From contig CACRXP010000386.1 in the NCBI GenBank assembly GCA_902702965.1, positions 514,950 through 578,949 on the forward strand: 64,000 nucleotides of DNA. Direction: 5' to 3'. Position numbers and translations under genes: made by a program. Position 1 is the stretch's first letter; the number at the start of each line of letters is the position of its first letter. The notes under the pieces were generated by a model. It had not been told where the DNA came from, did not search any database, and worked only from the letters and a program-made list of their open reading frames with translations. This stretch comes from Spirometra erinaceieuropaei (Eukaryota; Platyhelminthes; Cestoda; Diphyllobothriidea; Diphyllobothriidae). Of this stretch, positions 42,401-53,319 are shown piece by piece.

Positions 42401-45000
42401 GCTTGACCATACTTTATGAAAGCGTCGACAAATATCTGAACTCAAGAGGTCGCAGGCGACTGGCCCATAATTGTACCCGTATTCCATTTAAGAGTCATGC
42501 CAAACACGCCCTCTTATGTTTCTATGTGCAAACTACCTGAAACGTTCGAGACACAGACAGCTGCTCGGTTCTTCCGGTGTTAATCGATCTTTTAAGCGAA
42601 ATTAATTACGGTGCGTGTTCGGGTATTTTATTCTCCTCTACGTAAATCCCGTAAAGCCGAGTGTAAAACAAGTAATTAGTATGTGCATCACTGAGAATCT
42701 GTTTTCAATGAGTTTATTAGGGTTTGGCTTTATGAAGATTCTGTCTAAAAAGTTTAACCTTGAATTAGGACATTTGGGTAGAATAAAGCGGAAGGTATCT
42801 CTCTACTTTTTCATCTAACTTCATATTGACTTTCTGCCTTCCGTTTTTGAAAGTTTGGATTTTAGTGTTCCTTCCTTAAATAGCAACTGCCAAACTACTT
42901 CAAGTCAATGAAAGATGTGTTCACAAAGTAAGAAGCTCCATCTGTCGCCCATCGTCCTCGACGAGACCATCATTCCTTGAGGAAGATAACTACCACACAA
43001 CGTAGATTATGGTGAGGTATAGCCATGCCCTCACCCTCTCTTTCCCAGTTCTCCAAGGATTCCAGTGAAGAGTATAATTCAAAAACATGGAAATTAGACC
43101 AGACTTTGATGGTTTTTCCGCTGTAGACGATGACTACTCTCATTGCTCTGGGAGGAGCAGCGGTGAATATCACTATATGCAGATTAAATTAACGGCTTGT
43201 TTGGCCGCATCTGCCTCACAGTTTGTTCTTACACCTATCATGTACTGGTGGCTGCTACAGAGAGCGGAAATGGGACAGAGTCATGGCTTATGGTGAAACG
43301 AGGACGCAACCACGCGCCATGCAGCAGGCCAAGCCGGCCGTGGCAGGTTAGCTCAGGCAGCCACCACCTGTGATGCTTTTACTCACGCGTGCGGCGGATC
43401 GACTATTCGATATTTTCTCGCATGGGGTTCTCGCGCAAGAATCGACCAATCGACAACCGCCACGCGATAGGTCAGAAGTTTCTAGAATGCTCGTCACAAT
43501 TTGACATGCAATAGGCCGGATTATTCCAAAACACTCAGGGGACCAAACAAATAAGGTGAGTTTGGATAAGAGAAATACCCCGTGTTTGCGGGCTGTCAAT
43601 AAAGTGCATGTTTGCCGAACCGGCTCTCTTCCTGTTCTACCTACCTGTCGGGTTGAAACAATAAGCGAAATCAAGAGGCTTGGAGGTTGGTGGGGACGTG
43701 GTAACTGACCTGTTATAAAGTCTTCCATACGCGTCCTACACGCAGACTGGTCAGGATTGGAAAATTCCGCTTTCTCGTTGGTAAGGGTTTGTCATGGGCC
43801 ACATTAGACGACATAATTGCAGCCTAACTCCCCGTGTGGAGGAGGGCAGGATTATCTTCTAAGATGACAACCCCTAAAGGCACGAATTTTACAATCGTGA
43901 CAATTTAAAGTGGTGCGTTTTGTAGTAATGAAGTTGGGAAGCGCAGAGTCGATCCCATATTCTCATATATCTCCCTTCCTTCCACGTACATCCAAGTTAA
44001 ACCGTCCGCGATCAATGTCACATAAAGTGTTGATCCAACACATGTCATCTATCTGTTTAGCCTCCCTGTACGCCTGGCGCATTATCGCAGCTATCTTCGG
44101 AACTCAGTAGATAGACTTTACTAGCTAGTGAGGTCGCTTGATAAAACCAACATCAAGAAAGCCATAAACTACAGTTTTTCCTTATTAGAACAGAAGAGCC
44201 TTCGCTCGTCTATTTTTCTGCACAAATCAAGGATCGAACCGAGCTGTTTAAAGTTTGGCAACAATTTGGACGTGGAGGAGTGGGTCCTCAGAAGTGACAA
44301 CAAGCTCTGAGCAAAGAAACGCGGTAAGAGGACAGGTAATTTGAGGGGGGGCGGGGTTATTACCCTTCAGCATCCAGAATCGCTACATTACCATGTAGGC
44401 GTATTGCGTTTTTTAATTTTTTTGAGCTTCCGGCTTTTAATTTTGCTCATTCAAACGCTACCGTATAATAAGCAAGCTTTAACAGAAAGTTACAATGATT
44501 CTATTTGGATGATGAAAGCAGGGTATCATAAAGGGCTCCTAAAAATAAGCAACCGTGGAACTACAGGGACGTTTCCCTGCCACCTGTCCGCCGAAGCCTT
44601 TTCCGTGTCTTTCGAAGGAAAGCAGAATCAGCACACGGACAATCTTATGTGCAGCAGAAGTCATTGCTGCTTAACCACTTGCGTTAAGATGAAGGAGGAT
44701 TTACTATAATGCGCATGGCTTGCTCATTTTTGGCTTCACGTCCTAACCCCAATCTCAGCCTAAGTGAGCGAAGATGGACTTAGTCTGATGGCGAACCCGA
44801 GAGCTTGTGCGAGCTACGCAGGCCAAATGAATGTGCTGAGTCTACTCCGCAACCGAGCCAAATTTCACTCGGATATTCATAAGTGCATAACACTCGATCC
44901 GTGTACAATCCTTGTAGACCAACGCTATCGACTAAGAGGACAGTTTGAAGGCAGCAAGCTTAGACAGATACGTCAAGCGTCAAATTCATTTTATATAATT
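39427..45000. other. No recognised gene; several unassigned frames
   Basis: The longest frames are 40811-41146 plus (111 codons), 42244-42540 plus (98 codons, with TYPQVLTECLTILYESVDKY), 43728-43348 minus (126 codons) and 44341-44709 plus (122 codons). None resembles a known family, and no splice context or repeat copy supports them. The 42.2-kb frame has the most coding-like composition. Confidence 0.35.
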
Positions 45001-45003
45001 TGA

Positions 45004-45107
45004 TTCTGGTGGAATTCGAACCCACGACAGCAAGAGGAACGCTTTAGTACAGCCAACGCTCTAAATACCTAAGCTACGAAACCCCACCGAGACCCGTGCG
45101 TTTAATC
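45004..45107 (-). mobile_element. tRNA-derived SINE head, copy 3 (minus)
   Basis: Reverse-complemented, it reads TTCGTAGCTTAGGTATTTAGA, then GCGTTGGCTGTACTAAAGCG as in the 8.0-kb copy, then GTGGGTTCGAATTCCAC with an intact T-arm. It lies head to head with the next SINE, 12-25 bases away. The short flank (TTTAATCGCATTTGG) resembles the DNA upstream of the 8.0-kb copy. Confidence 0.75.
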
Positions 45108-45119
45108 GCATTTGGATAA

Positions 45120-45240
45120 GGCCTCGTAGTTCAGGTGGTTAGAGAATCAAATGCACTTAAGTTATGTCTTTGATTTCGTGGATTAGAATTCCACCGAGGC
45201 CACTGAGCTGCTCGCAATTGGGACAAATGGATTAATCAAA
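45120..45240 (+). mobile_element. tRNA-derived SINE head, copy 4 (plus)
   Basis: GGCCTCG at 45120 pairs exactly with CGAGGCC at 45195-45201. D-arm GTTC and T-arm GTGGA-TTAGAAT-TCCAC are intact, while the anticodon region is replaced by unrelated sequence. The tail CAATTGGGACAAATGG matches the 8.0-kb tail. Confidence 0.72.
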
Positions 45241-45639
45241 CCTGACAAAAATACAAATTAGGCATATAATTGTCCGAAATTTCATTACTAAAACCAATTT
45301 AACCTGTCACGGCGCCTGAACTATTCGTAGGGTAGTAAAAAACAGGAATAAGTTCCATCTGACAGAAAAATAAAGGAAAAGAATGTTCTTGAGTTTGTCA
45401 CGATCACTGCTCGCTTGTTAATTGTATGCAACTTGATTTCTCAACTTCTCGTCTAATTACATGTTTTCTGTCGCGTTAGGTTTGCACGTGCATTGAGCTT
45501 AATTTCTTTATTTTGAAAGGATGGAAATCATTCCAGAGTCATAAGTTGAATTAATGTCAATAAACTTTATCTATCAGCGTCTTCACATCACCACTTTCTG
45601 CCTGTTTCAGACCCTCTGGCTCTGTATACTTATTTAGAA
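45241..45639. other. No recognised feature
   Basis: AT-rich; no frame above 60 codons and no repeat copy recognised. Confidence 0.45.
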
Positions 45640-45890
45640 GGAGTGGGTGTTGTGGTACGCCTAAGTGCGACTCCGGCCGTGCTAGCCAACTGCGCCATCT
45701 CCTGCCTCCGGTCTTCTTTGAATATGCCTTGACACCGGCCCCAGGTTGGGGAGGAGGTGAGAACGGCGAAGTAGATGCGTCGCAAGTCAACTCTCACGCG
45801 CAAGTCGCCGTGCCTACTCCTACCTTGTTGTGGACCAAATAATGGACACCGTCGGACGCGACGCTTGAACTGTAATTTGGGAGGAGTGAA
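45640..45890 (+). repeat. Repeat family A, copy 5 (3' half)
   Basis: It starts GTGGTACGCCTAAGTGCG (GTGGAACGCCAAGGTGCG elsewhere) and continues CTGCGCCATCTCCTGCCTCC, GGTTGGGGAGGAGG, ACGCGCAAGTCGCCGT, CCTTGTTGTGGA and ACACCGTCGG. The 5' half is missing, so family A copies begin at two different points. Confidence 0.7.
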
Positions 45891-46079
45891 ATCATTTGGG
45901 AAACATAATAACTTTTATTGAGTAACCATAAGCGACTGCTTCTCCGGCCCGTCACCAGACGTCAACTATTTGACTACACCCTACAAAGCATTCTGTAGCT
46001 GGCCAAAACCTGCACCAAATACGCGTCGAGGGTATCTTGTCATTTCATCGACATTGGTTGTGCCCGTTTCCATCTGTCC

Positions 46080-46350
46080 TTGGGCAATCTGTACGTGGCA
46101 GTTAAATCGATATGCGATTGGTGCATACCTAATCTCCATGCGTTGCCTGCAGGAATTCACAAATTTGCCTTATTTAGGGGGCGCCAACAATGCGAGTGCT
46201 CTCCCATGCAAGTTTGTGCCCAGTGTCCAACGCTTGCGTGGCTATCTGGGATAGATGTTCTTGTCTCCTCGCCGCCAACCGGTGTTCGTGCATACGGATT
46301 AGGACGGAATTCCCTGCTGGGCCACAATAGACGGGATCATAATTGGCACA
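46080..46350 (-). mobile_element. Penelope-like element, GIY-YIG endonuclease fragment
   Basis: From 46347 the minus strand is open for about 53 codons: DPVYCGPAGNSVLIRMHEHR, then LSQIATQALDTGHKLAWEST, then RIVGAP. These match the GIY-YIG core of Penelope-like elements (VYVGQTGR..TR..EHR, then SQIATH..DTGH.F.W..T.I.G). The end of the domain is readable in other frames (EFLQA, IDLTATYRLP near 46090). The Y-C-G triplet replaces the usual Y-V/I-G. It is unrelated in detail to the 31-kb copy, so it is a separate insertion. Confidence 0.7.
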
Positions 46351-46409
46351 TGGGGTTTTTCAGACGATACCTGTTCTATCGAGGTGGCCAATACTTTCGT
46401 TAAGTTGTA

Positions 46410-48170
46410 CAAGCTGTATGGGTAATGTAATTGTGGGTTACTGTGCTATTTGATGCTTCTATATATTTCTTTTGATAAGCTTAGACGTATGCTCCACGTA
46501 AAATGGAGTTTGCCAGGTGATTGTTTTGGTGCCTGAGCGGCAACAACGCTCGAGGCACCTTTTTCTTTCAACTCTTGCACTCCATGCCCTGGCGCTCATA
46601 ATCAAGAAGGTACCTATTTCGACCCATGACTTATTAGGCTTTAAGGGCTGGGAAGAGTGAATGTTGACTGCAATTTCAGCCCAACGTAGTTCATTATTAA
46701 TGGAGTGGTTTCGAGTTCAGTGAAACAACCATATTGCTCACTAGTACGTGCTTTGTTGGGGCGCAGAAGCTGGAGCCCCCGTAACACAGACCGCCTTGCA
46801 CTAAATTTCAAAGTGATTATGATTAGGATTAGGGTTTGAGCTAGTGCTGGGGCTAGGACACCACAATATTTAACCTCCCTAGAATTCGACCTAACGCAAC
46901 CTGTATTACGAAGGTTCCTATTCGCGTTCTTTGCCTGAGCATTTAATGTTCGGAAAGTAGAAACTGAGTACTGTTAGGCTTCTCACAAATGGCTAGGGAA
47001 CCGCGTCACACAAACGATATCGCCACGCCGCAACGCTTTACTCAGCCAAAACTCATGACTAGCATAAGCTCCATACTGTAAGCCATTAGCCGACTTTCAA
47101 TCGCAGTTGAAAGTGGGTTTTAGGAAGTCGCGCAAGCTCGCCTGGATCCACTTTAAAGGTTTACAAATGAAATAGCTGAAATGGGATTAAGACGATGCAA
47201 TTTGCTGACAACTGAGCACAGCCCTTCTTTAATGCGATTAAACCTAAAGAAATTTGAGAGAGCTTGCATTGTTCGTAGTTCTCAAGGAGACACACTGTGA
47301 AGAAATATTGTGCAAGTACGCGTGCACAGATTACTAGCGAAGGAAATCGTTCCAGATCACTTCTCCTCTTCTTGCCAAAACGACCAATTGTTGTTTAAGA
47401 TCGGTCTTCACTTTTATCGAGCCTTTTGCTTAGCACGGCGTGTTACAACATCAAAGGTAATTTGCAAAAACAACTGACTACGGAAATTCAGAAGACCAGG
47501 GCATAAGCTTAATAAGGTAAGGGAGCTCATTAATGGGATGATGATCAAATGCAATCACCGTCGCCCTTGGAGTTTAATCTAAGAGAATCTGAACAACATG
47601 ATTTCTGCCGGCACTAGTTATAAGTACTTTAAGATAGGCGGACTTGAAGCCGCAAGGGCGCACGGTAAGACCGAGTGCCTTGGCATAAATCAGGATGCAA
47701 GGACCGGCTTTCGAACGGGAGTCTTTAAGTCTGACCCTTTTTATCTCGACTAATCATTGTTGCGGCTAGGATCCGTTGGCCACTGTACCCCTTTACTTTT
47801 ATGAGAATGGTCGATAATGTGTCGAATCGAATAAGAGGAAATGTGAAAAAGGCGCTTATCCTTGGAAAACAGTCTATACTGCATTCCACTCTGTCTTTTT
47901 TTGTGGAAAACAAAGAGCGTGAATTGCTACCTGAAATTTGTATTTGAGTCCAGAATCAATTTCAAAATTATACTAAACTATAAGCCTCTTGTTCATTCTT
48001 ATTAATGTATTCGTCCGGCTTTCATAAATTGACGTCAATAAAAACGTCTGATATAGGCATTAATCAGAAGTCGAATTGGTGAGCATACGCAGCTTTCGAT
48101 GAATTCTCCTCGGGCCAGTATAATTATGTGGGAACAGAGTAGAAGCAAAAACAAGTCAGAATAAGCATTG
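46410..48170. other. No recognised gene; one telomere-like stretch
   Basis: Around 46815-46860 the sequence TGATTAGGATTAGGGTTTGAG resembles a few decayed TTAGGG units. Otherwise only short frames. Confidence 0.4.
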
Positions 48171-48360
48171 GTGCATTTTAATTTCCTCAGAAATCAACTG
48201 CGAACTTGGAGTAGGTCGGTATATAATAAGGCCCATAGACGCAGACTGAAATTTGATGTATGAATACTTGGGCCGAAGTCCATCAGTCCCAGCGGGATGA
48301 CTGCGTAATATTTACTAACTGCCAACAGGTAGCTAGTAATATATTTTAGGACTACAAGTT
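48170..48360. repeat. Unclassified repeat family B, copy 2
   Basis: Matches 39222-39390 in the same orientation (TTTTAATTTCCTCAGAAATC, TGAATACTTGGGCCGAAGTC, CCCAGCGGGATGACTGCGTA). The AT-palindromic tract bordering copy 1 is not repeated here. Neither end shows a duplication I could define. Confidence 0.65.
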
Positions 48361-50520
48361 ACCGACCCAACAGCACAGGTTTTTGCTAAAAGCCCAGACA
48401 CGCGGGTTTCGCCGATATTCTGCCGCTGAATCATACGGCCGCGATGTAGGCATTGTAATATTGTTTGCAAGGTCTCCCCAACACTTGCAAAATATACTTT
48501 TTCCCTTTTTGTTTTCCTGGATAACACTCCATGCTTCGGTTGATTATTCAGAAAGGCGTCTTTTCTGTCAACTCTCGCTGGTTTTCTGCCTGTAAATAGG
48601 AACTCAATCGTCGAACGTTTGTCTCAGCTTTTCAACCCAAATCATCTATCAGTGTCAAGCATACCAAAAGATCACCCTCTCAGGGATAGGTAACTATCCT
48701 TACAACGGAAATTCTCCACTATTGTTTTATCGGAGACGATTTTCCCCACTACATATTTAAAAAAACCATAAAAAGTGATTTTTTAAAAAAGCTCCAAAAG
48801 GTTTTTTCAATTACAGTCTTGAAAGACGAAATTTTGGGCGTATTCATGGGTTTGGGATCCTTAAATTGTTGAAAAACAAGCTGCTACCGGAAATATTATA
48901 AAATAACTCTCAGAATAATACGGTTTGAGTTATTACTCCTAATGTTACTGAAACATGCCAGAACCATGTTGCCAAGTAATCGGGATCACAAAGCTCTCAA
49001 GCAATCCTTTCTAATAAAAAACGGAAATCAGAATTTTATTTGAAATTTCACGAGGTAAACCAGATACTGCATGCTGACTCCATACTGGGCGGCTTTCCAG
49101 TCAGCCGTTTGAACTATACGCTCAAAAAATTTCCACTTAACCAAAGTGTTTTGTCATTGTGTTCGAGGGCCGTGCATTTGAATAATATTTTGTAGAAAAG
49201 ACTCAAACGACCACATAAATTTGGCATTAAAAATGTTCTCTTGAAATTTGGCACTTCAAGAAGAAGATATTTCGCTTTTATGAAAATGTGCTAGTTCTTG
49301 AATGGCTGATGGGAAAATGTGCCATAGTACTTTTCCTCAAGACTTCTAATTCACACACTCGGTACTTTCTCTGAGGCAAATTTGCATGGCTTTGCATGCT
49401 TCTTTTAAGAAAGTCTTCTGTTTTTCGCGTAATAAAGCGGTAAATACAGATTACGCCGCACATTTCGCAAATAATACGAGTTAGTCCCAATAGCCTCTAC
49501 GACAAACTCAGTCAATCTTCCCTGAAAATCACATGATCATGGATTTCGTAAGGAATACCCCCTCTAGAGCCAGCACACTAATGCGTAGAAATCAATGTCG
49601 TGTTGCTTTGAAGTTGCGAAAATTCTCATCGGAAAATTTAAAAGACAAACTCGCTCTGAATAACCTCAAACCTGACTTATACATCTAGATAAATGCTTGC
49701 TTGATTGAAACGCGTGGTTAATTGAAAAAAATCAAGTTACTTTCATCGTTTCATGAAAGTGGGCGATGTGGTATATGGGCGAGATAGTTTGAGACAGGCT
49801 CTGTCATCTAATCAAGCAGGCATGGGTAGTTTGAGTGAGAGAAGGCTGAGATAAGCAGTGGCAGGGGTCGAGAAAGGCACGGCGAAATCGCACGTAGCAA
49901 GAGGGATTCATCTGATGCGGAGACTGCACGAAATTCTTCTGTGCGTTGAGGACTTTCGGTGCGCAGGTCGCGTGTGCCAACGCGTAGTCATCGACACCCT
50001 GGCGGTGATCAAACGATAAAAATGAGCCGCTTATACTTCGCTCATAGCAAAATTGTCTCAAAGTTGACTTTATTTATCTGCAGAATACACCTCAAGGCCT
50101 CTAGAACGTTCATGTCAGTAAAAACACGGCCCTCCCTATAGCGCTCAATAAAAAATTGCTTGTCGCATTATCTCCGGGTTTTGGGTTCTGCACCTCTTGC
50201 AGGAAAGTTAATTTCTACAGAAATAAAAAACCAGCTTGAAACTCTCTAAAGTTAAACCCACGATCATAGCCCATTTCTGCAGACAGCATACAGCGCTTTA
50301 AGTCCACGCTGTCGAATTGTAGTCATCACTCCATGAAAAAGGCACCCTGAAGTTGGGCATTGAAGGAACAGAGTCATATGGTAGCAATAAAAAATAGATA
50401 GGCAGGCAGCGTAACAGTAAAAATAATAAAGGAAGGTGGACAGTAAAAATGTTTTGTTGATGAGATCCGGTAAAAAACTGGAGGACTGTTTGAGGGGACT
50501 TCACGCAGACGGTTTCATGT
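48361..50520. other. No recognised gene
   Basis: Frames are short (85 codons minus at 50061-49804 is the longest). No repeat copy recognised. Confidence 0.4.
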
Positions 50521-50526
50521 ACGACC

Positions 50527-50751
50527 ATGGCCTCGAACAGCTTCAACCAGTCAACACACGAAAAGGATGCACGCCCAGTTCGTCTGAATTTAGATATACG
50601 AATCTTCCAGTACAATTTTATTGCGAACTGGTTGGCAAAGGACCTAGAAGCGATGAAAAACCGCCTGGCACTACAAGATATTTTCAACTTCGCTGACGAC
50701 ATCAGAGACCGCGAACTAAACAAAATAATGATGTTTTCCGCAAACGTCTGA
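50527..50751 (+). CDS. Hypothetical small protein (74 aa)
   Basis: The frame opens with ACCATGG, a strong eukaryotic start context, and encodes MASNSFNQSTHEKDARPVR, then LDIRIFQYNFIANWLAKDLE, FNFADDIRDRELNKIMMF and a stop after SANV. The C-terminal half is predicted to be helical and charged. The FADD letters are coincidental here; there are no other RT blocks. A 141-codon minus frame overlaps it (50723-50298), but its composition looks less coding-like. It could be an intronless small gene or a terminal exon. Not recognised. Confidence 0.35.
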   Translation: MASNSFNQSTHEKDARPVRLNLDIRIFQYNFIANWLAKDLEAMKNRLALQDIFNFADDIRDRELNKIMMFSANV

Positions 50752-51232
50752 CCATTTTTTTATGAATACACCGGCTAATTACCTCCGCGGATTTCTTTCG
50801 ACCAAATATGAGAAAATAGAAATGTCGATAAACGCATCCAGGGAACCATTACTTAGACTGGTAATTAACGGACACTTCCTTTTTAGATGAACGGGGAGAA
50901 CAGCTATGGCGTAGCCTCACTGGTTCTCTTTTAAACAATTTATTAGCGGAAAAGCCACGCAGATGATGTTTTTGCAATTGCGAGACAACGTTACTGTTTT
51001 CTTAGACGATGTGAATCGGGCTTAGTATCAGTTAAGTTCGAGGTGGCAGGTTTGCTCGACTTTAGACTCCATTCTAAGCAGAAGGCTTAACAGTGGGGTG
51101 CAAAAAAGTCTTAACCATAAGAAAACGTGAACCGTACGATGTGGAAACTTTATCATTTTAGCGCCGCCTGGCCAAAAGCACGATATAGTTTGCCGTTTGA
51201 CATAAGGCGTTAAAAAACTTTTAGAGAAAATT

Positions 51233-51421
51233 ATGACAAAATTAGAGAGTATCCAGAGCTTGCTTCGCGAGGAAAAGAATCCTGTCCAATCTATTACGGA
51301 AAATATTATCGAACATCCAGCGAAGTCTGCCGGACTGACAGAAGAACAGAAAAGTCAGTTTTTAAAATCTTTCTTTCGAGGAGACTCGCCGAGTGAATTC
51401 TTGAGAATGCACCTTGATTAA
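51233..51421 (+). CDS. Hypothetical small protein (62 aa)
   Basis: An ATG-started frame encodes MTKLESIQSLLREEKNPVQS, ITENIIEHPAKSAG, LTEEQKSQFLKSFFRG and a stop after MHLD. Composition is coding-like, with charged amphipathic helices. No family is recognised, and no splice sites clearly extend it. It lies 480 bases downstream of the previous small frame on the same strand. Confidence 0.35.
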   Translation: MTKLESIQSLLREEKNPVQSITENIIEHPAKSAGLTEEQKSQFLKSFFRGDSPSEFLRMHLD

Positions 51422-51609
51422 ACTGTTTCTTAGACCTTCCGAATCACTAGGGTCCGAGTGCTCTTCTCGACCAACCGCATTATGTAGGAAGAAGGTACAG
51501 ACAAATTGCCTACCCAGACCACCTTTGTGTGTATTTTGTATTCCCTTACTTGCTTCTTTGAGACAGAGTACATTGGTCAAAGAAATCGGCGCCTATCCAA
51601 GATGTTAAT

Positions 51610-52320
51610 TAAACTTCTTGCAGCCTGACTGAGAAGGGGTGGGATTAGGAAAACAAGCAGTCTTATTTGCGCAATAATGGTTGATTTCGGGCATCGTGGG
51701 GATCCCTGTGAAGCCTTCCAGGTGATAGGCAAGGCCTCAGCGAACCACCCAGGACCACTTGGGAAGCGTCTGTTACCAATGATAGAAACGGTCAAAATCA
51801 GATTTTGGAGCCAGTCTTGAGCGCACAGAAGAATGTCGTGCAGACCCCCCGTCTGCTATAGCGGGGAGCCAATGAGCCTGCGGATTTCATTCATTTTTCT
51901 GTCCATTTAGCCTCTTGGCAATGCTTATTCCAACTCCCTCTATACTCGTACTACCTATCCGTACCTGTCTGGATGACACTGTCTGTCTCTAAAGGTGCTC
52001 TCACATGCCCCATCCCCCTCTAGCGTGAAACGATGAATGCAAGCCCATTTTGCTAATTAGCCATACAGTTTACTTAAACCAGTAAATTTCCCGAGAATAA
52101 GCACACGCTCGTCAAAATGCGCTTATATAATATGGAATCATTTTTGTTGCTGCTCAGTTTTTGCAGCCGCTCATAAGTGATCTTGTCCAGTGGGACATTA
52201 GTGTAGAATTTTGCTCCGAATTAATGGAGGACCACTAATGCGTGCATACTTAAAGTCTGCAGCATGGTTCCTCCAGTGACTTATCAATGAACTTTGTCAA
52301 GCACTGATAAACAGGCCAGA
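51610..52320. other. No recognised feature
   Basis: No frame or repeat supported. It ends at the TA that starts foldback copy 4. Confidence 0.45.
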
Positions 52321-52325
52321 TGTTA

Positions 52326-53317
52326 CGGTAGATGTGCTAACTCATGAAATGTCAACCAAAATTTCGAAATGCGTTCTCGTTTTGAAAAGATAAATTAAGT
52401 ACTGTTGTAAAACAAATCATGATGCAGCATAAATCTATAATGATCCAGTTACCTCAGGGTGTTGGCTTTCAAAGAACTTATTTTTGGCTGCATGCAAGAT
52501 CTATACTCTGCAACAAATGACTACTTATGTAGCATGCAATTTTCTCATTGATTTTCAATGCCTTTGAAAATTCAATTACATTCCATGGAAAACATACATA
52601 AAAATATTCATTCTTTTACTAATTCGGTAGAAAATCACGTCTTCTCCCAATTTCATACTTAAAAGAAGAGTATAATTCGGTTTTAAAAACTTTTATAATT
52701 CCCGAATAATTTTGAACCCAACCTGCTGTTACACTTGCATTCAATATTTCAACACTACAGGCTGTATATTTTCCGTGTACGGAAAACCATGCATTTCTCT
52801 ACGGTGTTTAGATGAAACCATAAGAGGTTAACAAAATTAGGCAGTGGATTTGAGCAATATTGTTAACTTTACAAGCCACATTTGTAAATGCAGATACATG
52901 ACGTTTCATGAACGGCCATTTAACGGTATTGAAAAATCTCACAATTAGAAACTTCTTAAAACCGAATTATACACTTCTTTTGAGTATGAAATTGGAAGAA
53001 GACAGGATTTTCTACCGAATAAGTAAAAAAATGAATATTTTTATGCATGTTTTCCATGGAATGTAATTGAATTTTCAAGGGCATCGAAAATCAATGAGAA
53101 AATTGCATACTACACAAGTAGTTATTTTTTGCAGAGCGTAGATCTTGCATGCAGTCAAAAATAAGTTCTTTCGAAAGCCAACACCCTGAGGTAACTGGAT
53201 CATTATAGATTTATGCTGCATCATGATTAGTTTTACAACACTACTTAATTTATTATTTTGAAATGAGAACGCATTTCAAAATTTTGGTTGACATTTCATG
53301 AGTTAGCATATCTACTG
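52326..53317. mobile_element. Foldback DNA element, copy 4 (complete, 992 bp, TA-flanked)
   Basis: The ends are TA|CGGTAGATGTG at 52324 and CATATCTACTG|TA at 53307-53319. Each arm is about 370 bases: left 52326-52697 pairs with right 52946-53317 at high identity, including GAAATGTCAACCAAAAT, GCTGCATCATGATT and GGCTGCATGCAAG. The centre (52698-52945) is unpaired and closely matches the centre of copy 1. Two related palindromic motifs sit in each arm, an outer TTAAGTACT and an inner CTACTTATGTAG, about 135 bases apart. There is no transposase frame. TA duplication and CAGT/CGGT termini fit a non-autonomous Tc1/mariner-type element with long inverted repeats (inference). Confidence 0.93.
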
Positions 53318-53319
53318 TA

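Noticed and set aside
43348..43728. 126-codon minus frame as a gene
   Set aside because: GC-rich stretch with frames open on more than one strand, no family resemblance and no splice or start context. Kept only as part of the unassigned region.
50527..50751. FADD letters in the 50.5-kb small frame as an RT catalytic box
   Set aside because: The flanking residues do not match any RT family and there are no accompanying GVPQG or first-Asp blocks.
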